In this document: positions 38,226 through 48,772 of the stretch, piece by piece | How positions within the stretch are numbered: the first letter of the stretch is position 1 | How the letters are laid out: every line of letters starts with the position of its first letter | DNA from: Aurantiochytrium sp. KH105 | Lineage: Eukaryota > Sar > Bigyra > Thraustochytrida > Thraustochytriidae | Assembly: GCA_003116975.1 (NCBI GenBank) | Contig: BGKB01000057.1 | Span: 62,001-126,000 of the forward strand | Direction: 5' to 3' | DNA length: 64,000 nucleotides | The notes under the pieces: model-generated | Told to the model about the DNA's origin: nothing | The model's database searches: none | The model's input: only the letters and a program-made list of their open reading frames with translations | Translations under genes and position numbers: made by a program

Positions 38226-40112
38226 TTATGAGGTGGCCGCGAGGGTCGCGACGACCTCGGATAAAGGCAAAGAAGAACCCTCGGACCTCTCGCGAATGGC
38301 TCGGGCATGCGACACCAGTTCCTTGACGGGGTTCATTTCGACACAATCGAACAAAAGACTTTGAACCATGAGACCGCGACGCTCGGTGCTGGATCGATCA
38401 GCAAGAACGATCTGGGTGAGAGTGTTTCGCATGGTGTCGAGACGATGGAGCTCGAGCGATTCGAGCATGTCAAACGCGCCCATCATTGCTTCCCCACTGA
38501 CATCCTCAATACCAGAAACCTCGAGCTCGCACGCCTCGCGGGTCGCAACGAGCTGCTCGCATTCTGTATCGAGCTTTTTCAGCTGAGCTTGCTGGCGCTT
38601 GGTTGGTTTGCCGTTTTTCACTTCGCCGCGCACCGCCTCGGCACGATTAAAGGCGGTGGCTTCCTCTTGAATTGCGTTCTGCAACTTGGCGCGAGAGTCG
38701 ACCATGCGTTGCACTGTGGGCAGATGGTCATCGAAGATGCTTTGCACCGAGGTCGAGACGGTCGCCTGCAGTTCGCGAAGCGGTGCAATGCCGTACAGTT
38801 CGAGGTCATGTGCTTCTTCTCTCACGAGCAATTCACGTTTGTGCACCATGGCGAAGAGCTGAAAGACTGCCCGATCGAGCGTGCCCTCGGCAGGCCCTCC
38901 ATTGTCCGCCAAGGACCCGGCAAAGGGACTCGTTTGTTGCATGTTTGCGTAGCGTCCGGCAAGTTTTTGCAGTTGTGATGCGTAGCGTTCCGAGGTACCT
39001 TGGAGTTCCGTGAGAAATCCAAGAACGCTAGCAATCTGACTGATGCGCGGCTTGAAGTCGACCATGAGCTTGTTATAGCCGGAAAGCCCCGCATGAGTCC
39101 AGATGCTGAAAAAGGATCCGGCCATTTCCTGCGCCTGCGCGGCGCGGCGAGCACGCTGCTCGACCTGCGTCACAAATGTCGAGAAGAAGTTACGGAACAT
39201 GAGGGACTCAATCTCACGCAGAGAGGGCGCAAAGACATCAGGCGGGACTGGCGTGCCCGTTTCTTCGAGATCGGCAAGCGAATCCACGATCATACGGCTC
39301 ATGAAGGATGGCAGATTGACCTGTCGAGGCGAGGACTCCTTGACGAATTCCTCGACAATGGCCGCGAACTTTTGATTCCGCTCATCCTGATCCTGTACAC
39401 GCGAGAACTCTTCGACGGCCTCTACGAATTCAAGATTCTCCTCCGCAAAAGCGTACTTGAGGAAGGCCTTGAACTCTGCACGAAGCTCGGACGAGCCGAG
39501 GATGTCCGCCAGAGTACGAATATCGCGCGTACGCTCCTGCATCTTGTTCTTTCGCAGCGTCACTCGACGGCCTGATGGCGGAGTAAGCTGTGATTGTGAT
39601 CCCACGGCCCTTGGGCCTCGTCGTGAGCTGTTGGGTCTGGACAGCCGCTTCGTCAAGCGTGATGCCAGAGTGGACCGCGACGAGATATCGGTCATGGTCT
39701 GAAGAAGGTATTCATACAGGAGCATTGTTGCCGGCTCGTTCTTTGGGTCATCGGTGAGGACCATGGTACGTTCCAGTGTCGAGAGCGTGAGCCTTTCTCC
39801 AGAGCTCGTGACTTGCGTTTGTTTGCTCAAATCTACATTGGCCACGAGCTTGGCGCGACTCCCCGCCGGAGTACGAGCAAGAACTGCTGCGACGGATGCG
39901 CACAGGACGTTCTCGTTTGACCCGGGCTGTGCGCCGTAAAAGCGCAGGCTAAAGGAGCTTTTATCGCCCTCGCCAACGCGCAAAAAAGCAAAGTACTCCG
40001 CCTTTTTCGGGCCTAGCATGTCATTTTCGAGCGCTGCTGCGTCTGCCACAGCAAAGTCTGCGCTCGCGCGTTCCGCCCATCCCTGGAGCAGGACCTCCAC
40101 TGCGCTCGCCAT
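38226..40112 (-). CDS. RGS-domain protein with F-BAR-like C-terminus
   Basis: 628 residues. The first ~140 have the spacing of a PH-like domain (EYFAFLRVGEGDKSSFSLRF, ending with an amphipathic helix at LLYEYLLQTM). A basic Ser/Arg linker follows. Residues ~205-315 are an RGS domain: LADILGSSELRAEFKAFLKY, FAEENLEFVEAVEEF, ending FRNFFSTFV. RGS domains speed GTP hydrolysis on G-alpha. From ~330 to ~600 is a long helical region starting FFSIWTHAGLSGYNKLMVDF and LQGTSERYASQLQKLAGRY, which matches the start of an F-BAR (FCH) membrane-curving module. The combination suggests a factor linking G-protein signalling to membrane shape. The RGS call is firm, F-BAR likely, PH tentative. Confidence 0.82.
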   Translation of the reverse strand: MASAVEVLLQGWAERASADFAVADAAALENDMLGPKKAEYFAFLRVGEGDKSSFSLRFYGAQPGSNENVLCASVAAVLARTPAGSRAKLVANVDLSKQTQVTSSGERLTLSTLERTMVLTDDPKNEPATMLLYEYLLQTMTDISSRSTLASRLTKRLSRPNSSRRGPRAVGSQSQLTPPSGRRVTLRKNKMQERTRDIRTLADILGSSELRAEFKAFLKYAFAEENLEFVEAVEEFSRVQDQDERNQKFAAIVEEFVKESSPRQVNLPSFMSRMIVDSLADLEETGTPVPPDVFAPSLREIESLMFRNFFSTFVTQVEQRARRAAQAQEMAGSFFSIWTHAGLSGYNKLMVDFKPRISQIASVLGFLTELQGTSERYASQLQKLAGRYANMQQTSPFAGSLADNGGPAEGTLDRAVFQLFAMVHKRELLVREEAHDLELYGIAPLRELQATVSTSVQSIFDDHLPTVQRMVDSRAKLQNAIQEEATAFNRAEAVRGEVKNGKPTKRQQAQLKKLDTECEQLVATREACELEVSGIEDVSGEAMMGAFDMLESLELHRLDTMRNTLTQIVLADRSSTERRGLMVQSLLFDCVEMNPVKELVSHARAIRERSEGSSLPLSEVVATLAATS

Positions 40113-42014
40113 CTGTCTCGACGCCCACGGCGGACGAAGCGGTCGCGCAGCGCGCTCGCCGTCCGTCCGCAGCTGACGCAGCCAGGCCGAGATCAGCTAG
40201 TGCAGGTCAACAAAGTTGCTCGCTCCTGCTGGCCGCTGGCGCTGCTTCGGCCTCTGCTGCAATACTCGAGGCGGCTGCCGCACCCAGACGAGCGCGAGCC
40301 GAGCGCGAGCGCGAGGGCGAGAGCCGGACGCCGTTCACTCGCTGTCAATCACTCGCTCGCTCGCGAGCGCGTTACCTGTTAGCGAACTGGACTCGGCAAG
40401 CACGTGCAGCCAGTCTCATTAGTCTCGTGCACGTGCCTCAGAGAAGCCGCACAAAGTGTGAGCAACCCTTTTTCAGAGCAGGCTTCGGCCGAAGGGGAGG
40501 GGGACGCGAGAAGCTCTCTCGAGCGTTGCGCATCGCGCAGAATTGGCCTCGGCCTAGGCCTCGTCTGATGGCATGGTGTATATACCAGCACGCACTGTCA
40601 GGTGGTGTCATTATTGGCGAGCGATCGCTTCTGAATGACCTTGGAATTCGCGCGAGAATGGCATACAATAAAGAGCAATATAAATCTTCCGATGAGCGCG
40701 TCGAAACTGTCGCAGCGATTGAGATTGTCAGAAATCTTCTCAACGGGCGTCCTATCTTTTTTTAGCAAGCTCTCGCTCATTTACGTATGGAGTGGTCAAA
40801 CCATATCACTTGAAGAAATCTTAGGGTTAGACGTCAAAAGCATTGATCCCCATCTCTCTCTGGGCTACAATTGCAGCTGTCAAGGTTAGGTTGTCAGCGA
40901 AACAGGCAAGGCTCTTGATGTTATGTGATGTGTGATTGCGAGCGGACAATCTCATCTTTTACTATAAAGAAGGCAAGCTTTGATTCTTTGTCTTTGTTCC
41001 TCTTGCCTATTGTCTTATCCTGGTCGCTGTCGCGGACAAAGTGGCCTCACTCCACGACCAGTACCCAATGACGAAGATCGCAACCGCCACGAGGCCAAAA
41101 TGCTGCTCGCTCTTCACTTTCTCGCTGCAGCCTGGGAGTAGTACCTCACCATATGGCGAGGTGTGGCATGGCCGCCACGCACACCCTCCTTCCCTGCCAT
41201 AACTAACACACAGGCGTGGTTTTCCTTTGCTTTGCCACAATCTCACGCACCTCACCCTATCTATATACCTATACCTCCCAGCGACGGCCCTGCCCGTCAT
41301 GAGCCGCCGGGACGGGCACACGCCCACGTTTCCGCACAGGCTGCCCGACCGGCACTCACAAGAGTCTGCGTGCGCCTCCAAGCCCCGCTTGATTTCCTCT
41401 TCTCCTTCCTCACCTCCTTTCCTGCCCAGGTCCCCTCCGCCGCCTAGCCTCCTGCTGCGCTGCGCCGCGCCGCGCTCGCCGTCTCCAGCTCCTCGCCCGC
41501 CCGCTCGCTCGCCGCCCGCCTCGCACGCACCCGCGTCGCGAGTCGCTCTTCTGAAATTCCTCGATCTTCGACCGGCACTCACTTTACTACCCGGGCGCGC
41601 GCCCAAGAACAGCGCCGCCGCCGCCGACCTGCTTGCCGCGTGCGTGACGCGGGCGGGCGGCCGCGGCCTGCTGCTGCGCGCGCGCGAGAGGCGCGGCGGC
41701 GCGCGAGCGACCGGGCGCGGCGCGGCAGCGCAGCGCAGCACAGAGCAGAGCCGGATCGCGGGGCGGGACCGCGGTGCAGCGCGTGCAGCGGCGGCGCGGC
41801 ACGTGCACACGTGCCGGCCCGGCCGCCTGGCCGCCGAGGAAGGAAGACAAAAGCGAGGCCGAGACGAGCAGCGCGAGCGGAGAGGCATACGGGCAGACAG
41901 CGAACGCGCTCGCGCGAGGCGCGGCGCGAGGCAGACCGCGATCGATTGTGCGCACGGGGCTGAGCGATCGATCGGTCGGCCGGCCGGCCGAGGCCGCGAG
42001 GAGGAGCGGGCGCC
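40113..42014. other. Divergent intergenic region
   Basis: Holds the promoters of the RGS gene (minus) and the orphan gene (plus). TATA-like runs lie at 40579-40584 and about 41265-41275. The GC-rich right part (41440-42010) gives long Arg/Ala-rich frames on both strands that I treat as noise. Confidence 0.55.
40579..40584. promoter_or_regulatory. TATA-like element
   Basis: TATATA in the divergent gap, about 470 bp from the RGS start codon. Which gene it serves cannot be told. Confidence 0.25.
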
Positions 42015-42986
42015 ATGCTGAGGAGGCTCGCGTCGCTGGGGCAGCTGCGCGGCGGCAGGGGCGGCAACGGCGGCGAGGAGAGCAGCGAGGAGGACGCGCC
42101 CGACAGGACGTCGGTGCGGGAGGCCTCGTGGAAGACGCCGCCCGTGGTCACGAGCTTCGAGGACGTCTTCGGGCCGGCGCGAACGAGGCCGGACTCGAGC
42201 GAGATCGAGCGCGCGCTCCCCGCGAGCCAGAGGGGGCAGTTTTACGATGACGAGGTCATGTCGCACGAGAGCGACGAGGTCGCAGACAGGCTGCTTGCGC
42301 GCTTCAGAATGAAGGGCGCGCGGCCTTGGTCCAGCGCTCCAAACGTGCTCGCGGCGCTCGATGAAGAGGCGGAGGAGACCGACTTTCATTACCATAGCGA
42401 CTACGAAGACGACATTGTTCGCAAGGCGTTCAGTCCGTCGCGACACTCGGGTCGCCTCATGCGTTCGGGCTCGGACCAAAGCGCTCCCTCGCGTATTCTC
42501 TCGGGAAAATTCGCCATGGCGCCTCGTTTGTTGTCACGGCGCCGCGACAGGCGCAAGGAGCACTTTAGCATCGAAAGCGAGAATCCCCTCCACCGCAATT
42601 CCGAAGAATCTTCATCGTATGCCGAGACCTCTCAAGCTGACGACGACGACGACGACGAGGAGCAGCATCAGCAGCAGCAGCAGCAGCAGCAGCAAGGCAC
42701 GCGCACTGGCCGGGCCTCCTCGCGCTTCACCTGGCTGACGCGCTTGAGCGGGCGCTCTCGCAAGTCTTCCTCGTTCACGCGTCCAGCAAGGGAGGAGGCC
42801 GAAATGGAAGAGTCCGAGGACGAATCCGCCTATGCGTCGCGCAAGAGCAATGCATCTGAATCACGCCCGGAGCTACCGAAGCGTCGCCAGCACAGACCCT
42901 CCGCCGTCGGCGCCCTGGACCAGGCCCTTCGTGATCGCGCAAGAGCCTTTCGCGTTCGCATCCGCATCTCTCGCAACTTTTCATAG
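42015..42986 (+). CDS. Disordered orphan protein with poly-Q and acidic runs
   Basis: 323 residues with no recognisable domain. It starts MLRRLASLGQLRGG, then alternates acidic clusters (EESSEED, DDDDDDEE), a poly-Gln run encoded by CAG (~residues 218-227), and Ser/Arg-rich phosphorylation-like stretches (RLSGRSRKSSSFTR). The C-terminus is basic (FRVRIRISRNFS). The base and codon use resemble those of the neighbouring genes, and a poly(A) signal lies downstream, which supports it being real. Function unknown. Confidence 0.6.
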   Translation: MLRRLASLGQLRGGRGGNGGEESSEEDAPDRTSVREASWKTPPVVTSFEDVFGPARTRPDSSEIERALPASQRGQFYDDEVMSHESDEVADRLLARFRMKGARPWSSAPNVLAALDEEAEETDFHYHSDYEDDIVRKAFSPSRHSGRLMRSGSDQSAPSRILSGKFAMAPRLLSRRRDRRKEHFSIESENPLHRNSEESSSYAETSQADDDDDDEEQHQQQQQQQQQGTRTGRASSRFTWLTRLSGRSRKSSSFTRPAREEAEMEESEDESAYASRKSNASESRPELPKRRQHRPSAVGALDQALRDRARAFRVRIRISRNFS

Positions 42987-43915
42987 ACGCTCTGCTTTGC
43001 GATGCCTCGACGTACTGTCTCTTCTCTGTCCCTGCTCTGCCTTTGCTCTGCCTTTGCTCTGCCTTTGCTCTGCGAGCGCCATATCGCCTTTTGCTCGCTC
43101 GCTCGCTCGCTCTCGCTCATATGAACATAAACCCCGCTTTTTCTTGGCGCGATCGATCGTGGGCCCCTCCCTCCAATCTCCTTGCGGGTCGGGCCTTCTT
43201 TCTGTTGTTTTTTTTACAATAAATCTGTTATCAAAATTGTCAATTACTTGTAGTTGCCGGATTTGAGCTCGTTGCATTACTTGAATGTTTCGTCCCATTG
43301 AGTTGTGCCGGCTATTCTAGCATTTGTTTAGCTTTTTCCTTTTTTTTTTTCACGCACACTCTTTGCAGCAAATAGGCCTACGATGTAATCGAATTTTTGT
43401 AACCTGCACGTCGTATGACCTGAGACGAGAGCAAGCGAGCTAGCGAAAACCGAACCATGATTTTGGAGTGCGAGTCCCAAAAATTCTTCATTCTTTCTGC
43501 CGGTAGTGTAATACATTGTGGGTGTTTTGGATGTACGTCTTGAGTTTTTTGTAGAATGGGCGTGTCGAGTGGCTGATGCCGCGCGTCACGGAGGCAAAAT
43601 CAACATGCCGAACTGGTTTTCGTGCTGATTGAGCAGCGTCAAATCCTACGGGTTGGCCAACTTGCTAACCTGCAAATCTTCTGAACTATTCTCGGCCGCG
43701 AGACGCTCGTAATGCATCAACTCGCCGCAATTCCAACAGGCTACTGACTGAACACTTTCACATGCTCGCTAGTTGGGGTTTTACCTTCTCGCATGACGTC
43801 AACAAATACTACTCGGCCTACTCAGCTCGGAAAGTCGAAACTCGCTCTACCAGCTAGTTCTCGTTCTCCCCCTTCACCACTTGGCAAACTTCTGGCATAA
43901 CCCAAGTTCTCTTTT
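42987..43915. other. Intergenic region
   Basis: 3' flank of the orphan gene and promoter of the MESD-like gene. An 11-bp unit, TCTGCCTTTGC, is repeated in tandem at about 43034-43073. No coding frame is supported. Confidence 0.55.
43218..43223 (+). terminator. Poly(A) signal AATAAA
   Basis: Canonical hexamer 232 nt after the stop of the gene ending at 42986, preceded by a T-run. Confidence 0.5.
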
Positions 43916-44590
43916 TTGAGGAATGCCATGAGCATGGTCGCGCCTTCGAAGCGCGCCTTGGGCGGTGGCAGCCGGGCCTTTGCGAGCCGCGCAGCAGCGT
44001 GCGCGCTCGCTTGCTGCGTCTGCCTCTATCTGCTTGCGGCAAGCGCAACGGCGCTGGCGCCAGGCAAGCGCTGGCAGGATCTCACGGACCAGGATTGGGA
44101 CAGGCTGGAGCGACAACTCGAGGTTGACGACGAGGCCGCCGAGCTAGAAACGGAAGGCCAGGCCTTGTACGCCGAAATCGAGCGCAAGGAGAACCAGGGT
44201 AGTCTCGGCGCGACGATGATGTTCGTCCAACTCCGCGGTAAACTCGATGAGCAGGAGACTATTGGGTTCGGGGACCGTCTTAAACGTCTGGCCAAAACGG
44301 GCGGGGTGGATGTTAGCGTCTACAAGCTTGAACCAGGAAAGCTCGTCGTCACGCTGCAAAAGGGTTGGGTTGCGACTGGAATATATGATCTCATTAGTGA
44401 CCAGCCCGAGGTAGACAATGTGCATTGGCAAGATGGACTGGCGAATGGAATGATTCCCGAGACCGCATCGCATCCCGCGGCCGCCGATTACACAGCACAC
44501 GCAGCACAAGCTCCCACTCGTCGTCGTCGACGTCGTCGTCGTCGGAACAGCAAGAGCTCTCCGTCCAACCAAGTGAAGACTGAGCTGTGA
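43916..44590 (+). CDS. MESD-like ER chaperone with KTEL C-terminus
   Basis: 224 residues from the first ATG; a second ATG at 43928 is equally possible. A signal peptide with core ALACCVCLYLLAASATALA is followed by KRWQDLTDQDWDRLERQLEV, the acidic opening of the MESD/Boca family. The folded core continues with ATMMFVQLRGKL, a GGVDVSVYKLEPGK strand and IYDLISDQPEVDNVHW. MESD proteins assist folding of beta-propeller/EGF modules of LDL-receptor relatives in the animal ER. The tail is a run of Arg (RRRRRRRRRR), then Lys/Ser, ending KTEL. That ending resembles KDEL-type ER retrieval signals; animal MESD ends in a similar retrieval motif. Family assignment is good but not certain, because the core is short and diverged. 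Confidence 0.7.
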   Translation: MRNAMSMVAPSKRALGGGSRAFASRAAACALACCVCLYLLAASATALAPGKRWQDLTDQDWDRLERQLEVDDEAAELETEGQALYAEIERKENQGSLGATMMFVQLRGKLDEQETIGFGDRLKRLAKTGGVDVSVYKLEPGKLVVTLQKGWVATGIYDLISDQPEVDNVHWQDGLANGMIPETASHPAAADYTAHAAQAPTRRRRRRRRRNSKSSPSNQVKTEL

Positions 44591-45321
44591 GCACGTCCCT
44601 TCTTCTGAAATTGAATAGCAACTCACGTTGTGCGTATGCGAGATTGATTACTTTTAGATGGACCTGGCTCTCGCTGCCCACGTCGTGTTTATTTTGTGTA
44701 AATTTCTGCAACGTTCTTTACGATAGGGCCTATCTCCGAAGCCGGTCGCATAACTTACATTATCACAGGCCCAAGTATGTATTTCGTAAACGTCTCGAGC
44801 ACAATGAGACAGGCCTCTCTTCTCACATGAAAAGAGAGATATCCACAAGAGAGAAGGTCGCTTGTGCTTGCTATCTTGCTTGCTTGCTTGCGTACTCGCT
44901 AGTCTCATGTGGTGAAAGAGACCTACGTCAAGCCTTACGTCCAACCTCTTGTTTCTTGGTTTTTATACACACACAACGTCTTTTTTTTCTCTCGCACTCT
45001 CCCGCTGTTGCTTTCTTTTCTTTGCCAAGTTGCCTTGCCAAGTTGCCTTGCCTCGAAAAAACGAGAAAAAAAAAAAGGAAAAAGAAAAAGAAAAAGAGCA
45101 AAACCGAATCCACGTGGCCTCGGTGACGTGCGGCGCGCGCACGAGTCGCAAGGCGCGACTCGTTGGCTCGCTAGAAAGGCCCGGCCGTCGGGTAGCGAGA
45201 CGTCCGTCAGCTCACCTGCAGGGCATCTCCAAAACCCGCGCAACTCTGTCTGCAGAGCACGCGAGTGCACGCACAGCAGGAGCAATCCGCGGCGTTGGTC
45301 GGTCGGTCGGTCGAAACGACG
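44591..45321. other. Intergenic region between two plus-strand genes
   Basis: Contains a pyrimidine-rich block (44955-45050), an A/G tract (45057-45100) and GGTC repeats just before the ArfGAP start. No gene recognised. Confidence 0.55.
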
Positions 45322-46869
45322 ATGAGCTCGCCGGCAGGGTACGTGGACGCCAAGACGTGCAAGGACCAGCTTCTGCGCCTTCGCACGCGTCCAGAGAACA
45401 AAAAATGCTTTGACTGCCCGAGTAAGAACCCCCGATGGTGCAGCGCCACCTACGGCATCTTCATTTGCCTCGACTGCTCAGGTCGCCACCGGTCCCTTGG
45501 CACCCACGTCTCGTACGTGCGCAGCGCCGAGATGGACACCTGGAAGCCCGAGCATCTCATTGCCATGTTTCTCGGCGGTAACCGGCGAGCCACGGAGTTC
45601 TTCAAGCAACAAGGCTGGCGCACCTCGGGCTCGCAAGACTTTGAGGAAAAGTACCACTCCAACACAGCCAAAAAGTATCACAAGGCGCTCTACAAGGATG
45701 TCAACGCCGCGAACCTCGAGGACCTCTTGCACACTGGCGAAGCCACCGCCAAGAAAAAGCTTTCGGCCTCGGAACTCGGAGGCGACAAGGGCCTTGACAA
45801 TCTCATTCGCGAAAACACGCCGCCCCCTTCTCGCGGTGCTACGCCGGTGCCCGGCGGAGCCATTGCCGCGGCTGCGACGGCTTCGCCTCCCGCGCAAAAC
45901 CTCGCGGGATCGGCGCCGCCACCCCGATCCCGAACCCCGGATGCAACTTCCCCGGAGACGCCGACTACGGCCTCGTCCACGACGCCTCCGCCCGTTCAGC
46001 GGAAGCCTACGCCCAAAATCGAGCCTTCGTCAAGCACCGCAGATGAGCCCGCAACCCAAGCAACTCCTGCCGCTACCGCTGCGCCTGTTGCAGCTGCAGC
46101 GAAGCCTCCTGTTCCTAAGCTCGAGCCCAAGGACATGGCTGGCCTTCGGCTTGGGCCTTCGGCGGGCGACGGACCGGGCGCGCCATCTGGCGCGCCTGGT
46201 GCCTCGGACCCTTCCGCGCTGCAAAAGAAGGCTGCGGCTCTGACGAAACGGCGACCTACGACAACTCGCAAGAAGAAGAACGGTCTGGGAGCCCAGCGCG
46301 TGTCCAGGTCGGGCGGCGCAACGGCCTCGAAACAGGATCTCGACGATCTCATGAAGGAGCCGGTAAAGCCTCTTGCGCCCTCCATCCAAGCTCCTGCCGA
46401 GCCACAGTCCAGATACTCAAATGCCGCGCCCTCTGCGCCAAGCGCGCCCGCTTTCAGGACGAATGGCAGCACCAGCACCAGCAGCACTGGCGGTGGCGGT
46501 GGCGGCTTCAGTATCACTGGTGGCGCATCAAATGCTACCGCCGACAGGGTAGGCGACACGCTCGACCGCTTCAAGAATGCCAAGGGCATCTCATCGTCCG
46601 AGTTCTTTCGCGATACCGATGAGTCTCTTGAGGAGCGACAGCAGCGCGAACAGCAGCTCAGCAAGTTCTCCAACGCGAACAGCATTTCTTCGGATGCTTA
46701 TTTTGGTCGCGAGACCCAAGATCCCATGGATTCTATGCACGCCCAGGGCTCGACGCGTTCTGGATCTGGTTCTGGGTCTGTGGACCTCGCGAATGCCGCC
46801 GACTTTTTTGCCGAGCTTGGCTCCAAGGTCAGGTCCGATGTCTCCTCCTTTGCGTCCAGATATCGCTGA
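45322..46869 (+). CDS. ArfGAP2/3 (Glo3-type) Arf GTPase-activating protein
   Basis: 515 residues from the ATG at 45322. An in-frame ATG at 45265 adds 19 residues outside the family pattern. The ArfGAP zinc finger is complete: CFDC, 16 residues, CLDC, with [16 protein letters not shown] giving the catalytic Arg, and the NPRW...YGIFICLDC wording of ArfGAP2/3. WKPEHLIAM and GNRRATEFF follow. The middle is a Pro/Ala/Thr-rich spacer with [11 protein letters not shown], the basic BoCCS-like element. The C-terminus has two Glo3-motif copies, ISSSEFFRD and ISSDAYFGR, and ends in an amphipathic segment with [13 protein letters not shown]. This class removes Arf1 from COPI vesicles at the Golgi, recruited by coatomer. 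Confidence 0.92.
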   Translation: MSSPAGYVDAKTCKDQLLRLRTRPENKKCFDCPSKNPRWCSATYGIFICLDCSGRHRSLGTHVSYVRSAEMDTWKPEHLIAMFLGGNRRATEFFKQQGWRTSGSQDFEEKYHSNTAKKYHKALYKDVNAANLEDLLHTGEATAKKKLSASELGGDKGLDNLIRENTPPPSRGATPVPGGAIAAAATASPPAQNLAGSAPPPRSRTPDATSPETPTTASSTTPPPVQRKPTPKIEPSSSTADEPATQATPAATAAPVAAAAKPPVPKLEPKDMAGLRLGPSAGDGPGAPSGAPGASDPSALQKKAAALTKRRPTTTRKKKNGLGAQRVSRSGGATASKQDLDDLMKEPVKPLAPSIQAPAEPQSRYSNAAPSAPSAPAFRTNGSTSTSSTGGGGGGFSITGGASNATADRVGDTLDRFKNAKGISSSEFFRDTDESLEERQQREQQLSKFSNANSISSDAYFGRETQDPMDSMHAQGSTRSGSGSGSVDLANAADFFAELGSKVRSDVSSFASRYR

Positions 46870-46894
46870 TCACAAGAAACGGAACCGCAAACAG

Positions 46895-46900
46895 AATAAA
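46895..46900 (+). terminator. Poly(A) signal AATAAA
   Basis: Canonical hexamer 26 nt after the ArfGAP stop codon. Confidence 0.55.
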
Positions 46901-47163
46901 CCTTTGTGAATCGAAGCACATAAAATAGTAAAAGGAAAAGCTTCGCACAAAATGGGATCGTGAAGGGCCTTCCTTGAGTTTAAAATCGATAATAATTGGA
47001 GCCAAGCACGAACCAGCAAGTCATCGACCAGACCAGACCAGATCAGACCCCTCTTCTCATTTTGCCAAAAGAGAAAGCCCGCATGAATGCGATCCTCGAG
47101 AACATCCGCCACAAAAGCGGAAAACCTCAACTCTCAAAGGTAAAGAATAGAAGAAACTTGAAG

Positions 47164-48096
47164 TTACAGCCTCGCGACTTTGGGCGCTAAACGGGTGCTG
47201 GCCTTGGTAGGAAGGGAAAAAGTCTCCAGAATGCGTTTGGTAAAAAATTCCGGATCCACCATTGGCAAAAAGTGATCGCCACCTGGAACAATCTCAAAGC
47301 CTCCAGGGTATCGGTATAGCTTGTGGAAAGCCTCAACTTTGTCCTTGGGCATGTGCCAGCTCTCGGAGCCGCCGATGACAATCGCTGGGCAGCTTACCTT
47401 GTGCAGCTCTGTAAGAACCGGATTGTTATCCGCATAGGCCTCAGCCTCAGAAGCTGGCTCGCATTTGAGCTCCACGGAGCCATCTTCAGTCTCGCGCATC
47501 GCATGTTGCACAAAGAGCTCTAGCATTCCTGGAGCCCAGCCCTTGTACGCTCCTTTACCGCGCCAGTTGTCAGCTGCGGACTTGCGGTCGGGGAATCGGT
47601 TGCGTCTTCGCAGGGTCGACTTGACAAAGTCGGATTCATCTTTGCGAAAGAATCTTCCTTGCTCATCGGGCAGTGACATGATGGGCTCCATGAGCAGCAC
47701 GCGCGTGAAGACAGGTCGTAGCAGCTGAGCTTTCAGCGTAGACGAACCGCCAATCGAATGGCCAATGCCCACAATGCGGTCGTAGCTCGCCTGCGTTTTG
47801 GCGCAAAAGGTATCGATTGCCTCGAGCACATTGCGACCGAACTCTTCGATGTTTAAAGGTTTTGTCATCGGCCCCGAGTCTCCATGTCCAGCCAGATCGA
47901 GGCTCAGTAGATCAATCGGAGCGCGCTCCGTGTCGATCTGCTCGATCAAAAGGTCCCAAATGGGAAGCCACATCTCCTTGCAGAATCCATTTGCGTGCGT
48001 GAACACGAGAAGCGTGCCACGTTCTTTGGCACCTTTCGCGCCCACTTGCCTCGCGATCCATGCCGTCTTGGCTCCTGCCACGGACTTCATGATCAT
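47164..48096 (-). CDS. Alpha/beta-hydrolase fold protein
   Basis: 310 residues, the usual size. LLVFTHANGFCKEMW carries the oxyanion-hole HxNGF variant, LLSLDLAGHGDSG the conserved D-x-x-GHG strand, GIGHSIGG the nucleophile elbow with catalytic Ser, VIGGSESWHMP the strand bearing the probable acid, and PGGDHFLPM the catalytic His. The nearest style is epoxide hydrolase/haloperoxidase-like esterases; the substrate cannot be told. It ends KVARL, where ARL is a permitted but weak peroxisomal PTS1 tripeptide. The start at 48096 leaves only a short N-terminal extension, and MIM/MKSV starts are equivalent. Confidence 0.88.
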   Translation of the reverse strand: MIMKSVAGAKTAWIARQVGAKGAKERGTLLVFTHANGFCKEMWLPIWDLLIEQIDTERAPIDLLSLDLAGHGDSGPMTKPLNIEEFGRNVLEAIDTFCAKTQASYDRIVGIGHSIGGSSTLKAQLLRPVFTRVLLMEPIMSLPDEQGRFFRKDESDFVKSTLRRRNRFPDRKSAADNWRGKGAYKGWAPGMLELFVQHAMRETEDGSVELKCEPASEAEAYADNNPVLTELHKVSCPAIVIGGSESWHMPKDKVEAFHKLYRYPGGFEIVPGGDHFLPMVDPEFFTKRILETFSLPTKASTRLAPKVARL

Positions 48097-48600
48097 CTAT
48101 CTTATCGCCTTTCTCGATTTGGTTGGATTGATGCAGCTGGTCCGTCTCCGTGGAATACCTCGATTGAGGACGGACCAGCGTCGCGTGAAACCGAGAAAGC
48201 ACGAAAGCTAGCTTGGCCGGAAAAGCCAAGACTTGAGCCAGGTGCGAGCACCTCCGGCCTGCGACTCGAGTTGCGTTTGCTCTGCTGGGCGTTGCCTCCG
48301 TACCAAGTCCGCAGCAGACCTCACGCGGGTCGACCAGCCAGCCCGCCAGCCAATCGCAGTCTCAAGGACGCCCAAACGAAGGTTTACAGGTTTGTTTTTG
48401 CGTTTTCCCTTGCACGTTTCTGGGTGTCCGTCTGACAATCAACATCACATACCAAGCCGAGGCGGACACAGGAAGAGACCTATCCCTGACCACACGCACT
48501 TGGGTCTCTTTCAATCAAAAGAGCCTAGGTCGGGAAATGGGTGCTTCAATTAGGGTACTAGCCGCCGCCTCATCTTTTTCGTTTTTTGTTTGATTTTTTT

Positions 48601-48632
<32 letters not shown>

Positions 48633-48772
48633 TGCGATGGCAAACACGCTACGCGAGCGGGGACGAGCAGGGCTGCGCGACGCGCGTGCGGGCGGGGCGG
48701 CGCGCGGCGGCACGGCTCGGGCACGAGGACCGGGCGTCGTCGTCGGCGGCAGCGAGCTTCGGAGACCTCAAG
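48097..48772. other. Divergent intergenic region with (TTTC)n tract
   Basis: Lies between the hydrolase and RPB9 starts. A (TTTC)n microsatellite occupies 48592-48634, about 140 bp before the RPB9 start codon. No other feature is seen. Confidence 0.6.
48592..48634. repeat. (TTTC)n microsatellite
   Basis: About ten perfect TTTC units immediately upstream of RPB9, in the probable promoter/5' UTR. Confidence 0.94.
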
